From contig CAZULM010000002.1 in NCBI GenBank assembly GCA_964621185.1, positions 178,684 through 242,683 on the forward strand: a stretch of DNA of 64,000 nt, given 5' to 3'. Both the position numbers and the translations under genes were made by a program. The stretch is from M3007 sp964621185. GTDB taxonomy: Bacteria > Bacteroidota > Bacteroidia > Chitinophagales > Saprospiraceae. Under the pieces are notes generated by a model. That model was not told the DNA's origin. It saw nothing but the letters and a program-made list of their open reading frames with translations, and ran no database searches. Of this stretch, positions 43,401 through 50,612 are shown piece after piece (position 1 is the stretch's first letter; the number at the start of each line of letters is the position of its first letter).

Positions 43401-43997
43401 GGAGTCCTGACAATTGGTGCCGCCCTGGTAACTCGTTTCGTCGAGGCTAAGCAACACCGTCACGTTGGGGTTCAGGTCTTTGAAGTTGTACCATTCGTCG
43501 AAGCGCGTCCAGGTATCGCCGGGCAGGTGCTTGGTGGCGGGGTGCTCGCGCTTGTCTATGTTGAGCGTGGCATCTTGTTGGTGGGGGTGGCCGTTGAAAT
43601 AGCCGCCAACAAGTCCGCCATACCAGGTCCAGCCGTATTCGGTATCGGTGGCGGAGTGTATGCCGACGTAGCCGCCGCCGGCTTGGATGTAGCGCTCAAA
43701 ATCGGTTTCCTGCGCCGGGTTCAGCACGTCGCCGGTGGTGCAGAGGAACACGACGGCGTTGTAGCGTTTCAGGTTTTCAGTGTTGAAATCCTCGGCATCC
43801 TCGGTGGTGTCAACGGCGATGCCTTTTGCGACGCACATCTTGCGGAGGGCGTCGGTGGCGACCGGGATGCACTCGTGCCGGTAGCCTTCAGTTTTTGAAA
43901 AAATCAGAATCCGTGGTGGGATATCGCTGGTGGTGCAATTTGGCAATAAAAAGGAAAGGGCTACGCATGGGAGTAGAACTCGGAAAAATTGTAGCAT
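40431..43997 (-). CDS. Multidomain lipoprotein: ThuA + PQQ sugar dehydrogenase-like propeller + PKD + cytochrome c + CBM6-like
   Basis: 1188 residues. A lipoprotein signal ends in LLPNC near residue 21. A ThuA-like trefoil/glutamine-amidotransferase-fold domain follows (RILIFSKTEGYRHE, about 28-255). A glucose/sorbosone dehydrogenase-type six-bladed propeller spans about 270-720 (MGCRNPFRISYDERR, RGPAGHDEVNRA). A PKD domain lies near 735-850, a c-type cytochrome with heme motif CKTCH near 917, and a CBM6-like C-terminus (GGRVEIRLGSPKGTLIG). It should oxidise a sugar with PQQ and pass electrons to its own heme in the periplasm or at the surface. Similar fusions are known in Bacteroidota and Planctomycetes. 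The neighbouring gene is a paralogue with the same architecture. Confidence 0.9.
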   Translation of the reverse strand: MLQFFRVLLPCVALSFLLPNCTTSDIPPRILIFSKTEGYRHECIPVATDALRKMCVAKGIAVDTTEDAEDFNTENLKRYNAVVFLCTTGDVLNPAQETDFERYIQAGGGYVGIHSATDTEYGWTWYGGLVGGYFNGHPHQQDATLNIDKREHPATKHLPGDTWTRFDEWYNFKDLNPNVTVLLSLDETSYQGGTNCQDSTKTDMPGARCHPASWCHEYDGGRAFYTALGHTKESYSEFNFMEHVLGGIRYAIGKKKRLDYRACRTPELPDPTRFTKTVLASELTEPMELDIFPNGKIMFIERRGNIKLYDPATGLISIVYKMPVYSKEEDGLMGFAVDPHYADNHWIYLYYSPEGDESINQLSRFVFQGDTLDVASEKKILEVGVQRQECCHTGGSIEFDGDGNLLLSTGDNTNPFASDGYSPSDERPGRSAWDAQRSSANTNDLRGKIIRIKVHDDGSYTCPAGNLFTDKDVKITDHIQPAMEADRRGRPEIYVMGCRNPFRISYDERRKNLYWGEVGPDAGEPDTARGPAGHDEVNRAHKAGFFGWPLFVGDNKPYRKHDFATGKNGPYHDPRRPINSSPNNTGMRELPPAQPAFIWYPYGNSPEFPLLGNGGRNAMAGPTYYCDKYPKETRLPDYYDGKLITYDWMRGWMMAVTVDTFGNFSRMEPFAEMLKFSRPMDMLVDKNGTIWLLEYGTQWFATNPDARLTRIDYVRGNRPPIPVLELEKDAGAAPFAACFSLSKTKDYDGEKLKYELDFGDGTPALSIQAKQATTRGGLLMAKNAPLKKSEIDSIVHVYQRPGTYEAALKVTDNEGAFKTLKLKINVGNERPEVRWDFAGKNRSFYQPGSLLQYQLVVNDVEDGSLQQGGIPPEAVATTIDYLETGFDITSIALGHQTAKQQTEYARGKVLMDRSDCKTCHAEDRVINGPAFQAIADRYRNNEFAVRTLTAKIIKGGAGVWGQTVMSAHPQISEEDAGEMVRWILSLGSAPKPKQTLAVAGDYRLAPPPPKDPKQKPKAGTFIFKASYRDRGSSTQLPLENSETIALRPAYQQAEQADSMSAKVRTYRPFNGDTVVLNDLKSKEFFMFKHVDLTAVHNIALGVGMSDSKFQYSGGRVEIRLGSPKGTLIGKADIPAKDGGSRMEFVTIDAPILPIGDGKFHDLYFVLKNEKAPSKAVGAVDWVRFDMRE

Positions 43998-44032
43998 GGT
44001 GTGTGGTTGAACACAGTACTGGACAAATTTCG

Positions 44033-44120
44033 CGCAGATTTCACGCAGATTTTAACCCGCGGATTTCACGCAGAAAAATCTGTGCAAAATCTGTGCATTA
44101 AAATCTGCGTGAAATCTGCG
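44033..44120. repeat. CTGCGTGAAAT repeat, hairpin copy 1
   Basis: Perfect 23-bp inverted arms: CGCAGATTTCACGCAGATTT plus TAA at 44033-44055 against 44098-44120. Related sequence occurs at 55755-55852 and 56638-56690. Confidence 0.85.
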
Positions 44121-44198
44121 TGAAAAAATGTTCGGTAATATGTTAGTTGAATAAATGCCGCAAAGTAGAAAAATCTTCGGAATCGTATCGCGGGCAAA

Positions 44199-44305
44199 TT
44201 ATACTATGATTCGCCTGATTTTTGTGATTGAGTATGATTGATTCAACTGATGTTCAATTGATTAAAAAGATCTGCATGCACAAAACCAAGCGGCGTGAGG
44301 TATAG
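44199..44305. repeat. Dispersed intergenic repeat, type A copy 2
   Basis: Close match to 12987-13094, same orientation, ending GAGGTATAG. Confidence 0.85.
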
Positions 44306-44479
44306 CAGTCGGGGAGCGCTCCCAAAAAAACGCTGAAATATGTTATTTTTTTCCGTTTTGCCTGGCCGCACCTTTGTACCAACACAGATGCAAATGCACG
44401 CCTCAAACAAGTGTGATGCAAAAACTACTTTACGTTACGTTTCGATGTGGCTGGTGACGAATGCTACCAGCCGCTTTTT

Positions 44480-47400
44480 CTACAGCTCAAACCGCAGCCA
44501 ATCCACCCCGATCACCCCCTGCCCCTGGTTCTGTATATTCCTGAAAACAAAGTAGAGATCCTCCAAATTTCCTTTATTGGAAGGCAGGTTCAAGGCAATG
44601 CTGCGCTCCTCAAACACCATCTTCTCCCCATTTTTCGATTCAAACTGCGCCGTTCCGATCACTTCCCCATGTGGCGATCCGAGGCGTATTTCTAAGCTCC
44701 CGCCCGCATACGGGTACTTTTTATCGCCGTACCCAATGCGCAAAGTCAGCTTTTGTATGCCCGTCAGATCGACGGCTTGAAAAGCAAACCAGGCATTGTG
44801 CTTCAGTTCGTTCAGCACTTCAAGCCCGCTTCCTTCGGGTTTGTAATTGCCCACGCCTTCGCGGCGCTTGTCGCATTTTTCGGCTTGCAGCAGGGCGGGG
44901 CGCAGCACCAGGGTAGCGCTATTTTCCAGGCTTGGCTGACCGCCGCCGCCTTTGTCGCGGTAGCTGCCGCGTAGCACAAAAGCGCCCAATGGGGCAGGCT
45001 TTCCGTCTTTTTCGGGCTTCAGCACGTAATCGCCTTGCAGCGGCAGGGATTGCAGGGCCTTGGGCGGGTCGCCCAGCGACAAAATCCAGAGTGCCATTTG
45101 TATGGCTTCTTCTTCCCGGATCATAGGGTGCGGTATCATGGCCGATTGGCCCCAGTTGCCCACACCGCCGTAGATGATCTTCCGGTAAATGGCGGGCACA
45201 GCGAAATCTTTGTTGTTGCGGTAGCGCTCGGCCACAGCCATAAAAGAGGGGCCGTTCACCAGCTTGTCCACAGCATGGCAGCTTTTGCAGTCGGCGGCAT
45301 CGACGAGGCGCTTGCCTTCGGCAAATTTTTCGGAGGCGGCGTTTTGTTCCGTTTTGTTTTGAAGCGCGGCGGGGTTGATGCCTTTTTCAAAAAAGTCGAT
45401 GGAAGTGCTGACCGCCGCGGCTGCGATGCGGCCATCGGCTAAGCTGCCGTCTTCCAGGTCTGTAACGGCCAGGCGGTAGTGCAGGGTGTCGCTCGGTAAA
45501 TAGAAGCTCTGGTTGCGCCCCGACAAGTCCCAGCGGACGGCAGGCGGCTCGTTTCCAATGTGCAGCGTTATTTTTTGGACGGAAAATGCCCCGGTGTCGT
45601 CGCGCACTTTCAGGGTAGCTGTATAACTGCCCGGCTGATGGTAAATCTTTGTTGTTCGTTGAGTTTCTGCCGCAGCCTTGTCATTGGCGGGAGCCTTGCT
45701 TTTGAGTATCGGCTCATATTGATCCGTGTTTTCTTTTTGGGTAAATGTTTTGAGTTCCCCATCGCCGTAGTCCAGTTCAAAAGCCAGTTCAGCCCCGTCG
45801 TAATCGGTGGTTTTTGACCAATCAAAGGCAATCGGACTGCCTGCTGCGACCGCTGTTTTATCTGTTTCTAATATCGCAATCGGTGGCCGGTTGCCCCGCA
45901 CAAAATCGATGCGGGAGAGCCGGGCATCTTCATTGGAGCTGTACCAGCGGGTGCCGTATTCGATGAGCCAAAGGCTTCCCTTGCGGTCGAAAAACATGTC
46001 CATCGGCCGCGACAATTTGAGGGAATCGGCAAATGGTTCGAGGTGCTGGAAATTGCCCAGGCTGTCCAGCGTCACCGCCATGAGCCAGTTGCGCATCCAG
46101 TCGTAAATAATAAGTTTCCCGTTGTAGTAATCGGGGAAACGGGTCGCAGCGGGGTATTCATCGGCGTAGAACACGGGCCCGGCCATGGCGTTGCGCCCCC
46201 CGGAGCCAAGCAGGGGGAAATCGCGGTTTTTGCCGTAAGGATACCATATAAAGGCGGGCTGGGCCGGCGGCAAATCCCGCAAGCCTGTGTTGTTGGGCGA
46301 ATCGTTGACGGGATGCTTGGGGTCGAAATACGGCCCCGATTTTTTGGTGGCAAAATCATAGTCCCGGTAGGCTTGGTTGTCGGCCACGAAGAACGGCCAG
46401 CCGTAATTGCCCGCAGCCCGGGCGCGGTTGATTTCATCGTGTCCCATAGGCCCGCGGGCCGTGTCCGACTTTCCGGCATCGGGGCCGATTTCTCCCCAAA
46501 AAAGAAATTCGCGTCGTTGGTCGTAGCTGATGCGGAAGGGGTTGCGGCAGCCCATCACATAAATTTCCGGGCGTGCGAGGGCTGCGCTTTTTGTAGCACC
46601 GGTTTGGGTGTTGCTGTTTATCAGCGTGTCTTTTTTAGTGAACAGGTTGCCGGCTGGGTATAAGTAACTGCCGTCGGGAAGCGGCTTGATCCGCAGAATT
46701 TTCCCCCGCAAATCGGCGGTATTGGCGCTGCTGCGCTGGGCATCGAAGGCTTTTTTGCCGGGTCTTTCGTCAATGGGGTTGAAGCCATCGGAAGCGAATG
46801 GGCTGCTATTGTCGCCTGTGGCCAAAAACAGGTTGCCCTGCGCATCGAAGGCCATGCTGCCGGCGGCATGAAAGCAATCTTTGTGTCCCACGGGGATGGT
46901 CAGCAGCACTTTTTCGGAAGCGCGGTCGAGGGAGTCGCCCTGGAAGACGAAGCGGGAGAGCTGGTTCATGGAATCGCGCAAGGAGGAATAGTACAGGTAA
47001 ATCCAGTGGTTTTCCACCCAGTTTGGGTCGATGCACAGGCCGATGATGCCGTCGCCCATTTCGGAATAGACGGGCAGTTTGGCGACGGTGTTCAGCAGGC
47101 CCGTAGCCGGGTTGTACAGTTTGATTTGGCCGTGGCGCTCGATCATCAGGATTTTATCGTCGGGCAGCAGCGCAATTTCCATGGGCTCGTCGAGGTCGCT
47201 GGCGACAACGGTTTTGACGAATCGGGTTTGGTCGGGCAGGCGCGGCGTGCCGCAGCGCGCGTAGCGCAAGGGCTTGTTTTCCCCGACGGCATAGCGAAGC
47301 CCGCCCAGCAGGTGTTGTTGAAAAACGGGGTCGCTGTACGCAGCCGGGATATGGCCCAGGGCTGTGTAGAACGCGCGGCCGCCATCGTATTCGTGGCACC

Positions 47401-48115
47401 AGGCGAGGGGGTGATTAGGGGTACCCTCCGGCACCGTCGCACCCTTGTAGCTGCTGTCTTTTACCGTGAGCAGTACTTGCAAACCAGGTTCGTAATTCCT
47501 GAAATTATACAATTCTTCTTTCCAATTCCATGGCTGGCACCCAAGGTGCTGCACCGCCGGATGCCGGCAGTTTTCAGGCATTAAGTCAACGGTTTGGATG
47601 GCGGGATGATCCTTGAAATACCCACCGACCAGTCCACCGTACCAGCGCCAGGTGTATTCGGTACCGGAGGCCGAGTGTACCCCGACAAAACCGCCGCCTG
47701 CTTGAATATAGCGCTCAAAATCAGCCTCCTGGCGCGCATCCAGCACTTCGCCGTTTGTATTCAAAAACACCACGGCGGCGTAGCGTTTCAGGTTTCTTTC
47801 GTTGAAATAAATGGCGTCTTCGGTGGTGTCGGCGAGCATGCCGTTTTCAGCGCATATTTTTACCAGTGCGTCTTTTCCTGCTTCGATGCTTTCATGCCGG
47901 TAGCCGTTTGTTTTGGAAAAAATGAGGATGCGGGGCGGGGGCGGGGTGGTGCAGGCTTGGAAAAGGCAAAGTAGGCAAAGGGCAAGTTGGCAAATGGGCA
48001 AATTGGCAAGTTTGCAAGTTTGCAAATGGCAAGGGGCAAGTTGGCAAATGGGCAAGTTTGCAAGTTTGCAAGTAGGCAAATCGGCAAGGGGTTGATCTTT
48101 GGAAAATAGGCGCAT
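44480..48115 (-). CDS. Multidomain lipoprotein paralogue: ThuA + sugar dehydrogenase-like + PKD + cytochrome c + CBM6-like
   Basis: 1211 residues from MRLFSKDQPLADLP. Same domain order as the downstream paralogue: ThuA-like (RILIFSKTNGYRHE, about 62-285), sugar dehydrogenase-type propeller (MGCRNPFRISYDQRR), PKD (ELDYGDGEL near 783), cytochrome c with CKSCH near 944, and CBM6-like end (GGSLEIRLGSPHGEVIG). The signal region is unusual: about 45 residues made of repeated CKLANLPICQLA units, encoded by short-period DNA repeats, running into LCLLCLFQAC with a lipobox Cys. A longer open frame exists, but its start lies in unrelated sequence. Probably co-regulated with or duplicated from the neighbour; substrate unknown. 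Confidence 0.88.
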   Translation of the reverse strand: MRLFSKDQPLADLPTCKLANLPICQLAPCHLQTCKLANLPICQLALCLLCLFQACTTPPPPRILIFSKTNGYRHESIEAGKDALVKICAENGMLADTTEDAIYFNERNLKRYAAVVFLNTNGEVLDARQEADFERYIQAGGGFVGVHSASGTEYTWRWYGGLVGGYFKDHPAIQTVDLMPENCRHPAVQHLGCQPWNWKEELYNFRNYEPGLQVLLTVKDSSYKGATVPEGTPNHPLAWCHEYDGGRAFYTALGHIPAAYSDPVFQQHLLGGLRYAVGENKPLRYARCGTPRLPDQTRFVKTVVASDLDEPMEIALLPDDKILMIERHGQIKLYNPATGLLNTVAKLPVYSEMGDGIIGLCIDPNWVENHWIYLYYSSLRDSMNQLSRFVFQGDSLDRASEKVLLTIPVGHKDCFHAAGSMAFDAQGNLFLATGDNSSPFASDGFNPIDERPGKKAFDAQRSSANTADLRGKILRIKPLPDGSYLYPAGNLFTKKDTLINSNTQTGATKSAALARPEIYVMGCRNPFRISYDQRREFLFWGEIGPDAGKSDTARGPMGHDEINRARAAGNYGWPFFVADNQAYRDYDFATKKSGPYFDPKHPVNDSPNNTGLRDLPPAQPAFIWYPYGKNRDFPLLGSGGRNAMAGPVFYADEYPAATRFPDYYNGKLIIYDWMRNWLMAVTLDSLGNFQHLEPFADSLKLSRPMDMFFDRKGSLWLIEYGTRWYSSNEDARLSRIDFVRGNRPPIAILETDKTAVAAGSPIAFDWSKTTDYDGAELAFELDYGDGELKTFTQKENTDQYEPILKSKAPANDKAAAETQRTTKIYHQPGSYTATLKVRDDTGAFSVQKITLHIGNEPPAVRWDLSGRNQSFYLPSDTLHYRLAVTDLEDGSLADGRIAAAAVSTSIDFFEKGINPAALQNKTEQNAASEKFAEGKRLVDAADCKSCHAVDKLVNGPSFMAVAERYRNNKDFAVPAIYRKIIYGGVGNWGQSAMIPHPMIREEEAIQMALWILSLGDPPKALQSLPLQGDYVLKPEKDGKPAPLGAFVLRGSYRDKGGGGQPSLENSATLVLRPALLQAEKCDKRREGVGNYKPEGSGLEVLNELKHNAWFAFQAVDLTGIQKLTLRIGYGDKKYPYAGGSLEIRLGSPHGEVIGTAQFESKNGEKMVFEERSIALNLPSNKGNLEDLYFVFRNIQNQGQGVIGVDWLRFEL
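47966..48085. repeat. GGCAAGTTTGCAAGT short-period repeats encoding a signal peptide
   Basis: About fifteen variants of an 8-base unit (GGCAAATG, GGCAAGTT, TGCAAGTT) on the plus strand, lying inside the N-terminal coding region of the ThuA-dehydrogenase paralogue. Confidence 0.85.
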
Positions 48116-48287
48116 GGCAGGTACGGTGAAATATTGGCTAATGTAGGGCAAGAAATGAAATTGCAGGCAATTGGGCTTGGCCGTGCGGCGCATCTTGGCC
48201 TGCCGCAAAGGCGCAATAATCGCTGTAAGGGTCAAATTATAGGGACGATGCTTGAAAAAAATCAGCTCGTGCTGGGGACGCAGTTCC

Positions 48288-48295
48288 TATATTTG
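48288..48295 (+). promoter_or_regulatory. -7 box of the formylglycine-enzyme-like gene
   Basis: TATATTTG, a full TAnnTTTG match, ending eight bases before the ATG at 48304. The transcript would have almost no leader. No clear -33 TTG at 19-21 bp. Confidence 0.45.
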
Positions 48296-48303
48296 TCCGT
48301 TCC

Positions 48304-49170
48304 ATGAATAAAACTATCCTTTTGCTTTGTGTTGCCATTTGCGCGGCGAACGCCTCGGTGGCCCAACCTGCCATGATTCTGGTAAAAGGCGGCAGCTTTC
48401 AAATGGGTGATTTGGCAGGCGATGCGGATGAAAAGCCCCTGTATCAGGTACAAATCGGCGATTTTTTGATGGGAGCCACTGAAACCACCTGCCGGGAATT
48501 TGAAGCATTTGTGCGGGCGACGGGCTATATAACCGATGCCGAGCGCGGCGAGGGGAGTTATGTCTGGGACAGTTTAGGTTGGCATATTCGACCGGGCGTG
48601 CATTGGCGACATGATGCCCTTGGGCGGCAACTCTCTGGCAACCTTGATTATCCTGTGATCCATGTCAGTTGGAACGACGCTGCAAGGTATTGCAATTGGT
48701 TGAGCGCAATACAAGGCTTGACACAAGTATATGATTTTCAATTGGATGCCTTCTATGCAAACCTGGCTGCCAATGGCTACCGACTGCCCACAGAAGCGGA
48801 ATGGGAGTATGCTGCAGCGGGGGGTATTCCGAAAAAAGCAAGCCCATTTGCAGGGAGCGGCTCATTGCGCAAGCTCGCCTGGTTCGCTGGAAACACCATA
48901 CACGGCCCACAGAAAGTTGCCCAAAAAAGCCCCAACGCATTGGGTATTTTCGACCTTAGCGGCAATGTTTGGGAATGGTGCCACGATTGGTACGATAAAG
49001 CAAAATACCAACCAAAGCATGTCAGCCCAATTATCGGCCAGGAACGAAGCATCCGGGGCGGCTCCTGGAACAACAACGCCAGTCATTGCCGCATCGCAAA
49101 CCGCAGCAGCCGATTCCCTGATTTTCGGGATGGGAGTGTTGGGTTTCGGGTGGTGAGGCGCGTGAATTAA
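48304..49170 (+). CDS. Secreted formylglycine-generating-enzyme-like (SUMF1-family) protein
   Basis: 288 residues with a signal peptide (MNKTILLLCVAICAANASVAQ). The SUMF1 fold is clear: MILVKGGSFQMGD, ETTCREFEAFV, VSWNDAARYCNWL, RLPTEAEWEYAAAGG, LSGNVWEWCHDWYD, RGGSWNNNASHCRIANR and GFRVVRR. In true sulfatase-activating enzymes two Cys sit in the RGGS-following segment; only one (SHC) is present here, so sulfatase activation is doubtful. Many such paralogues act in other oxidations or as binding proteins. No sulfatase is in the window. Followed by the tandem ATPase operon after 215 bp. Confidence 0.88.
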   Translation: MNKTILLLCVAICAANASVAQPAMILVKGGSFQMGDLAGDADEKPLYQVQIGDFLMGATETTCREFEAFVRATGYITDAERGEGSYVWDSLGWHIRPGVHWRHDALGRQLSGNLDYPVIHVSWNDAARYCNWLSAIQGLTQVYDFQLDAFYANLAANGYRLPTEAEWEYAAAGGIPKKASPFAGSGSLRKLAWFAGNTIHGPQKVAQKSPNALGIFDLSGNVWEWCHDWYDKAKYQPKHVSPIIGQERSIRGGSWNNNASHCRIANRSSRFPDFRDGSVGFRVVRRVN

Positions 49171-49302
49171 GCGGTAGCCAAGACTAATCTTTTGCAACCG
49201 ATTGATGAAGGCCTCATTATACACGTTGAAATCCAATTAAAGTTCCGACAAGCAGGTTCCGGAATTTTCCACACGAAGCAGTTTTATTTTTAACAAAAAA
49301 AA

Positions 49303-49324
49303 TATTGTCAAAAACTTGACAATA
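49303..49324. promoter_or_regulatory. Palindromic operator overlapping the ATPase promoter
   Basis: TATTGTCAA (49303-49311) and TTGACAATA (49316-49324) are exact reverse complements around AAAC. The right arm contains the -33 TTG of the promoter. A weaker second palindrome (TTGGCAAT...ATTGTTAA, 49350-49371) follows the -7 box. A repressor site is inferred; no regulator gene is adjacent. Confidence 0.65.
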
Positions 49325-49347
49325 AATACATTGTTACCATACCTTTG
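49316..49347 (+). promoter_or_regulatory. Promoter of the tandem ATPase operon
   Basis: TTG at 49316-49318, 21-bp spacer, TACCTTTG at 49340-49347. Transcription should begin near 49354, which supports the ATG at 49386 rather than the upstream alternative start inside the box. Confidence 0.7.
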
Positions 49348-49385
49348 TGTTGGCAATAAAAAAATTGTTAAAAATTCAAACTAAA

Positions 49386-50558
49386 ATGAAAAATATTACT
49401 GGGTCGCCTGCTCGCGGTGACAGCTTTTTTCGCCGCAATGACATAATTCAAAAAATATGCCGCCGCCTAAATAGTGGCGAAAATCTGTATTTACGAGCGC
49501 CGCGGCGTTCAGGGAAAACCTCTATAATGTACCATTTGGAAGAAAGTCCCTGCCCTGGCTATGTATTTGTATATCTCAATACCGAACCCGACGAGAATCC
49601 TGAACTTTTTTTCAAACGCGCTTTGGACGTCGTCCTGCAACACCCTATTGTACAACAGTCTTTACCCAAATCAAGCAAATCTTGGAAAACAGTAGAAAAG
49701 GTTCTAACCCGCGTCAAGGCATTAGATGTAGTGTTTTTCAAAATTGAATTAAACCAACGGCAAGAAGACAAGTACAGTGACGCTTTTTCAGATCTATTAC
49801 AAGGGCTCGACCCAGGGGAGCTAAAACTGGTACTGATGATAGATGAATTCCCCAGTACCGTCGAAAACATTAACCAAAACCCGGAGTTTGGTCCGCAGAA
49901 AGCTGTTCAGTTTTTACACGAAAATCGCCGCATCCGTCAGACCTCCAACCAGGCGATTCAATTTATTTATACTGGCTCTATCGGCTTGCCAGCCTTGGTT
50001 AGCAGGCTGGGTGCTCCCGCTTCCGTAAACGACTTGGTTGCTGTGGATGTGCCACCCTTTAGCCGGGAAGAAGGAACTGAACTGGCAAAAAAGCTCCTTG
50101 ATAATTATCAAATTCAATATGCAGAAGGGATGATTGAGTACCTTCTTGGCAGGATAGAATGGCTGATGCCTTTCTTCATTCAATTGGTTGTACAAGAATT
50201 GATTGACTTATTTGATAAAAACAATAAAGCGTTGAAGAACAATGCTGTAGATGATGCCCTGAAGCTAATCTCCACCCGTCGGGAAAACCATCACTTTGAA
50301 AGCTATTACTTGCGAATCAAAACAAATTTCAAACCCGAAGAAGCGGCATTAGCCCACAAAATCTTGCGGTTGATTGCCCACGACTCAGCCGTACTCGCAG
50401 AAAAACTTACAGGCTTGGTTACAAAAGAGCAGCAAGATTTGCTTCGCTATGTTTTGGACGGGCTCGATTTTGATGGATACATCCACTTGGTGGATGGGGT
50501 ATATCGCTTTAATTCTCCCATACTGCAAACCTGGTGGAAACAATACACTTACGCTTAG
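49386..50558 (+). CDS. AAA/archaeal-type P-loop ATPase
   Basis: 390 residues from MKNITGSPARGDSFF. Walker A is LRAPRRSGKTS near residue 36; Walker B is LVLMIDEFPS near 145, followed by a sensor-like IQFIYTGSIGL. The C-terminal 100 residues form a winged helix ending FNSPILQTWWKQY, the layout of archaeal ATPase/DUF234-like and AAA_14-type STAND NTPases. Such proteins are often linked to defence or to unknown signalling. It is preceded by a promoter with a palindrome over its -33 box and followed 54 bp later by a second, different ATPase on the same strand. Confidence 0.82.
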   Translation: MKNITGSPARGDSFFRRNDIIQKICRRLNSGENLYLRAPRRSGKTSIMYHLEESPCPGYVFVYLNTEPDENPELFFKRALDVVLQHPIVQQSLPKSSKSWKTVEKVLTRVKALDVVFFKIELNQRQEDKYSDAFSDLLQGLDPGELKLVLMIDEFPSTVENINQNPEFGPQKAVQFLHENRRIRQTSNQAIQFIYTGSIGLPALVSRLGAPASVNDLVAVDVPPFSREEGTELAKKLLDNYQIQYAEGMIEYLLGRIEWLMPFFIQLVVQELIDLFDKNNKALKNNAVDDALKLISTRRENHHFESYYLRIKTNFKPEEAALAHKILRLIAHDSAVLAEKLTGLVTKEQQDLLRYVLDGLDFDGYIHLVDGVYRFNSPILQTWWKQYTYA

Positions 50559-50612
50559 GGAGAAACCATTGTTGGTGCCAAGGTCTTTTTTAATATCCTT
50601 TTTCATACTGCC

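Larger units (their letters stand above)
43998..44479. repeat. Repeat-rich intergenic region
   Basis: 482 bp between two paralogous genes. It holds an 88-bp hairpin-forming CTGCGTGAAAT repeat (44033-44120), a type A dispersed repeat (44199-44305) and about 170 bp without recognised content. No gene is seen. Confidence 0.8.

Noticed and set aside
41904..43898. Several plus-strand frames opposite the first ThuA-dehydrogenase gene
   Set aside because: All are shadows; the minus strand encodes continuous recognised domains.
44033..44120. CRISPR-like spaced CGCAGATTT repeats
   Set aside because: Units are short, unevenly spaced and inverted; no cas genes. A hairpin repeat explains it.
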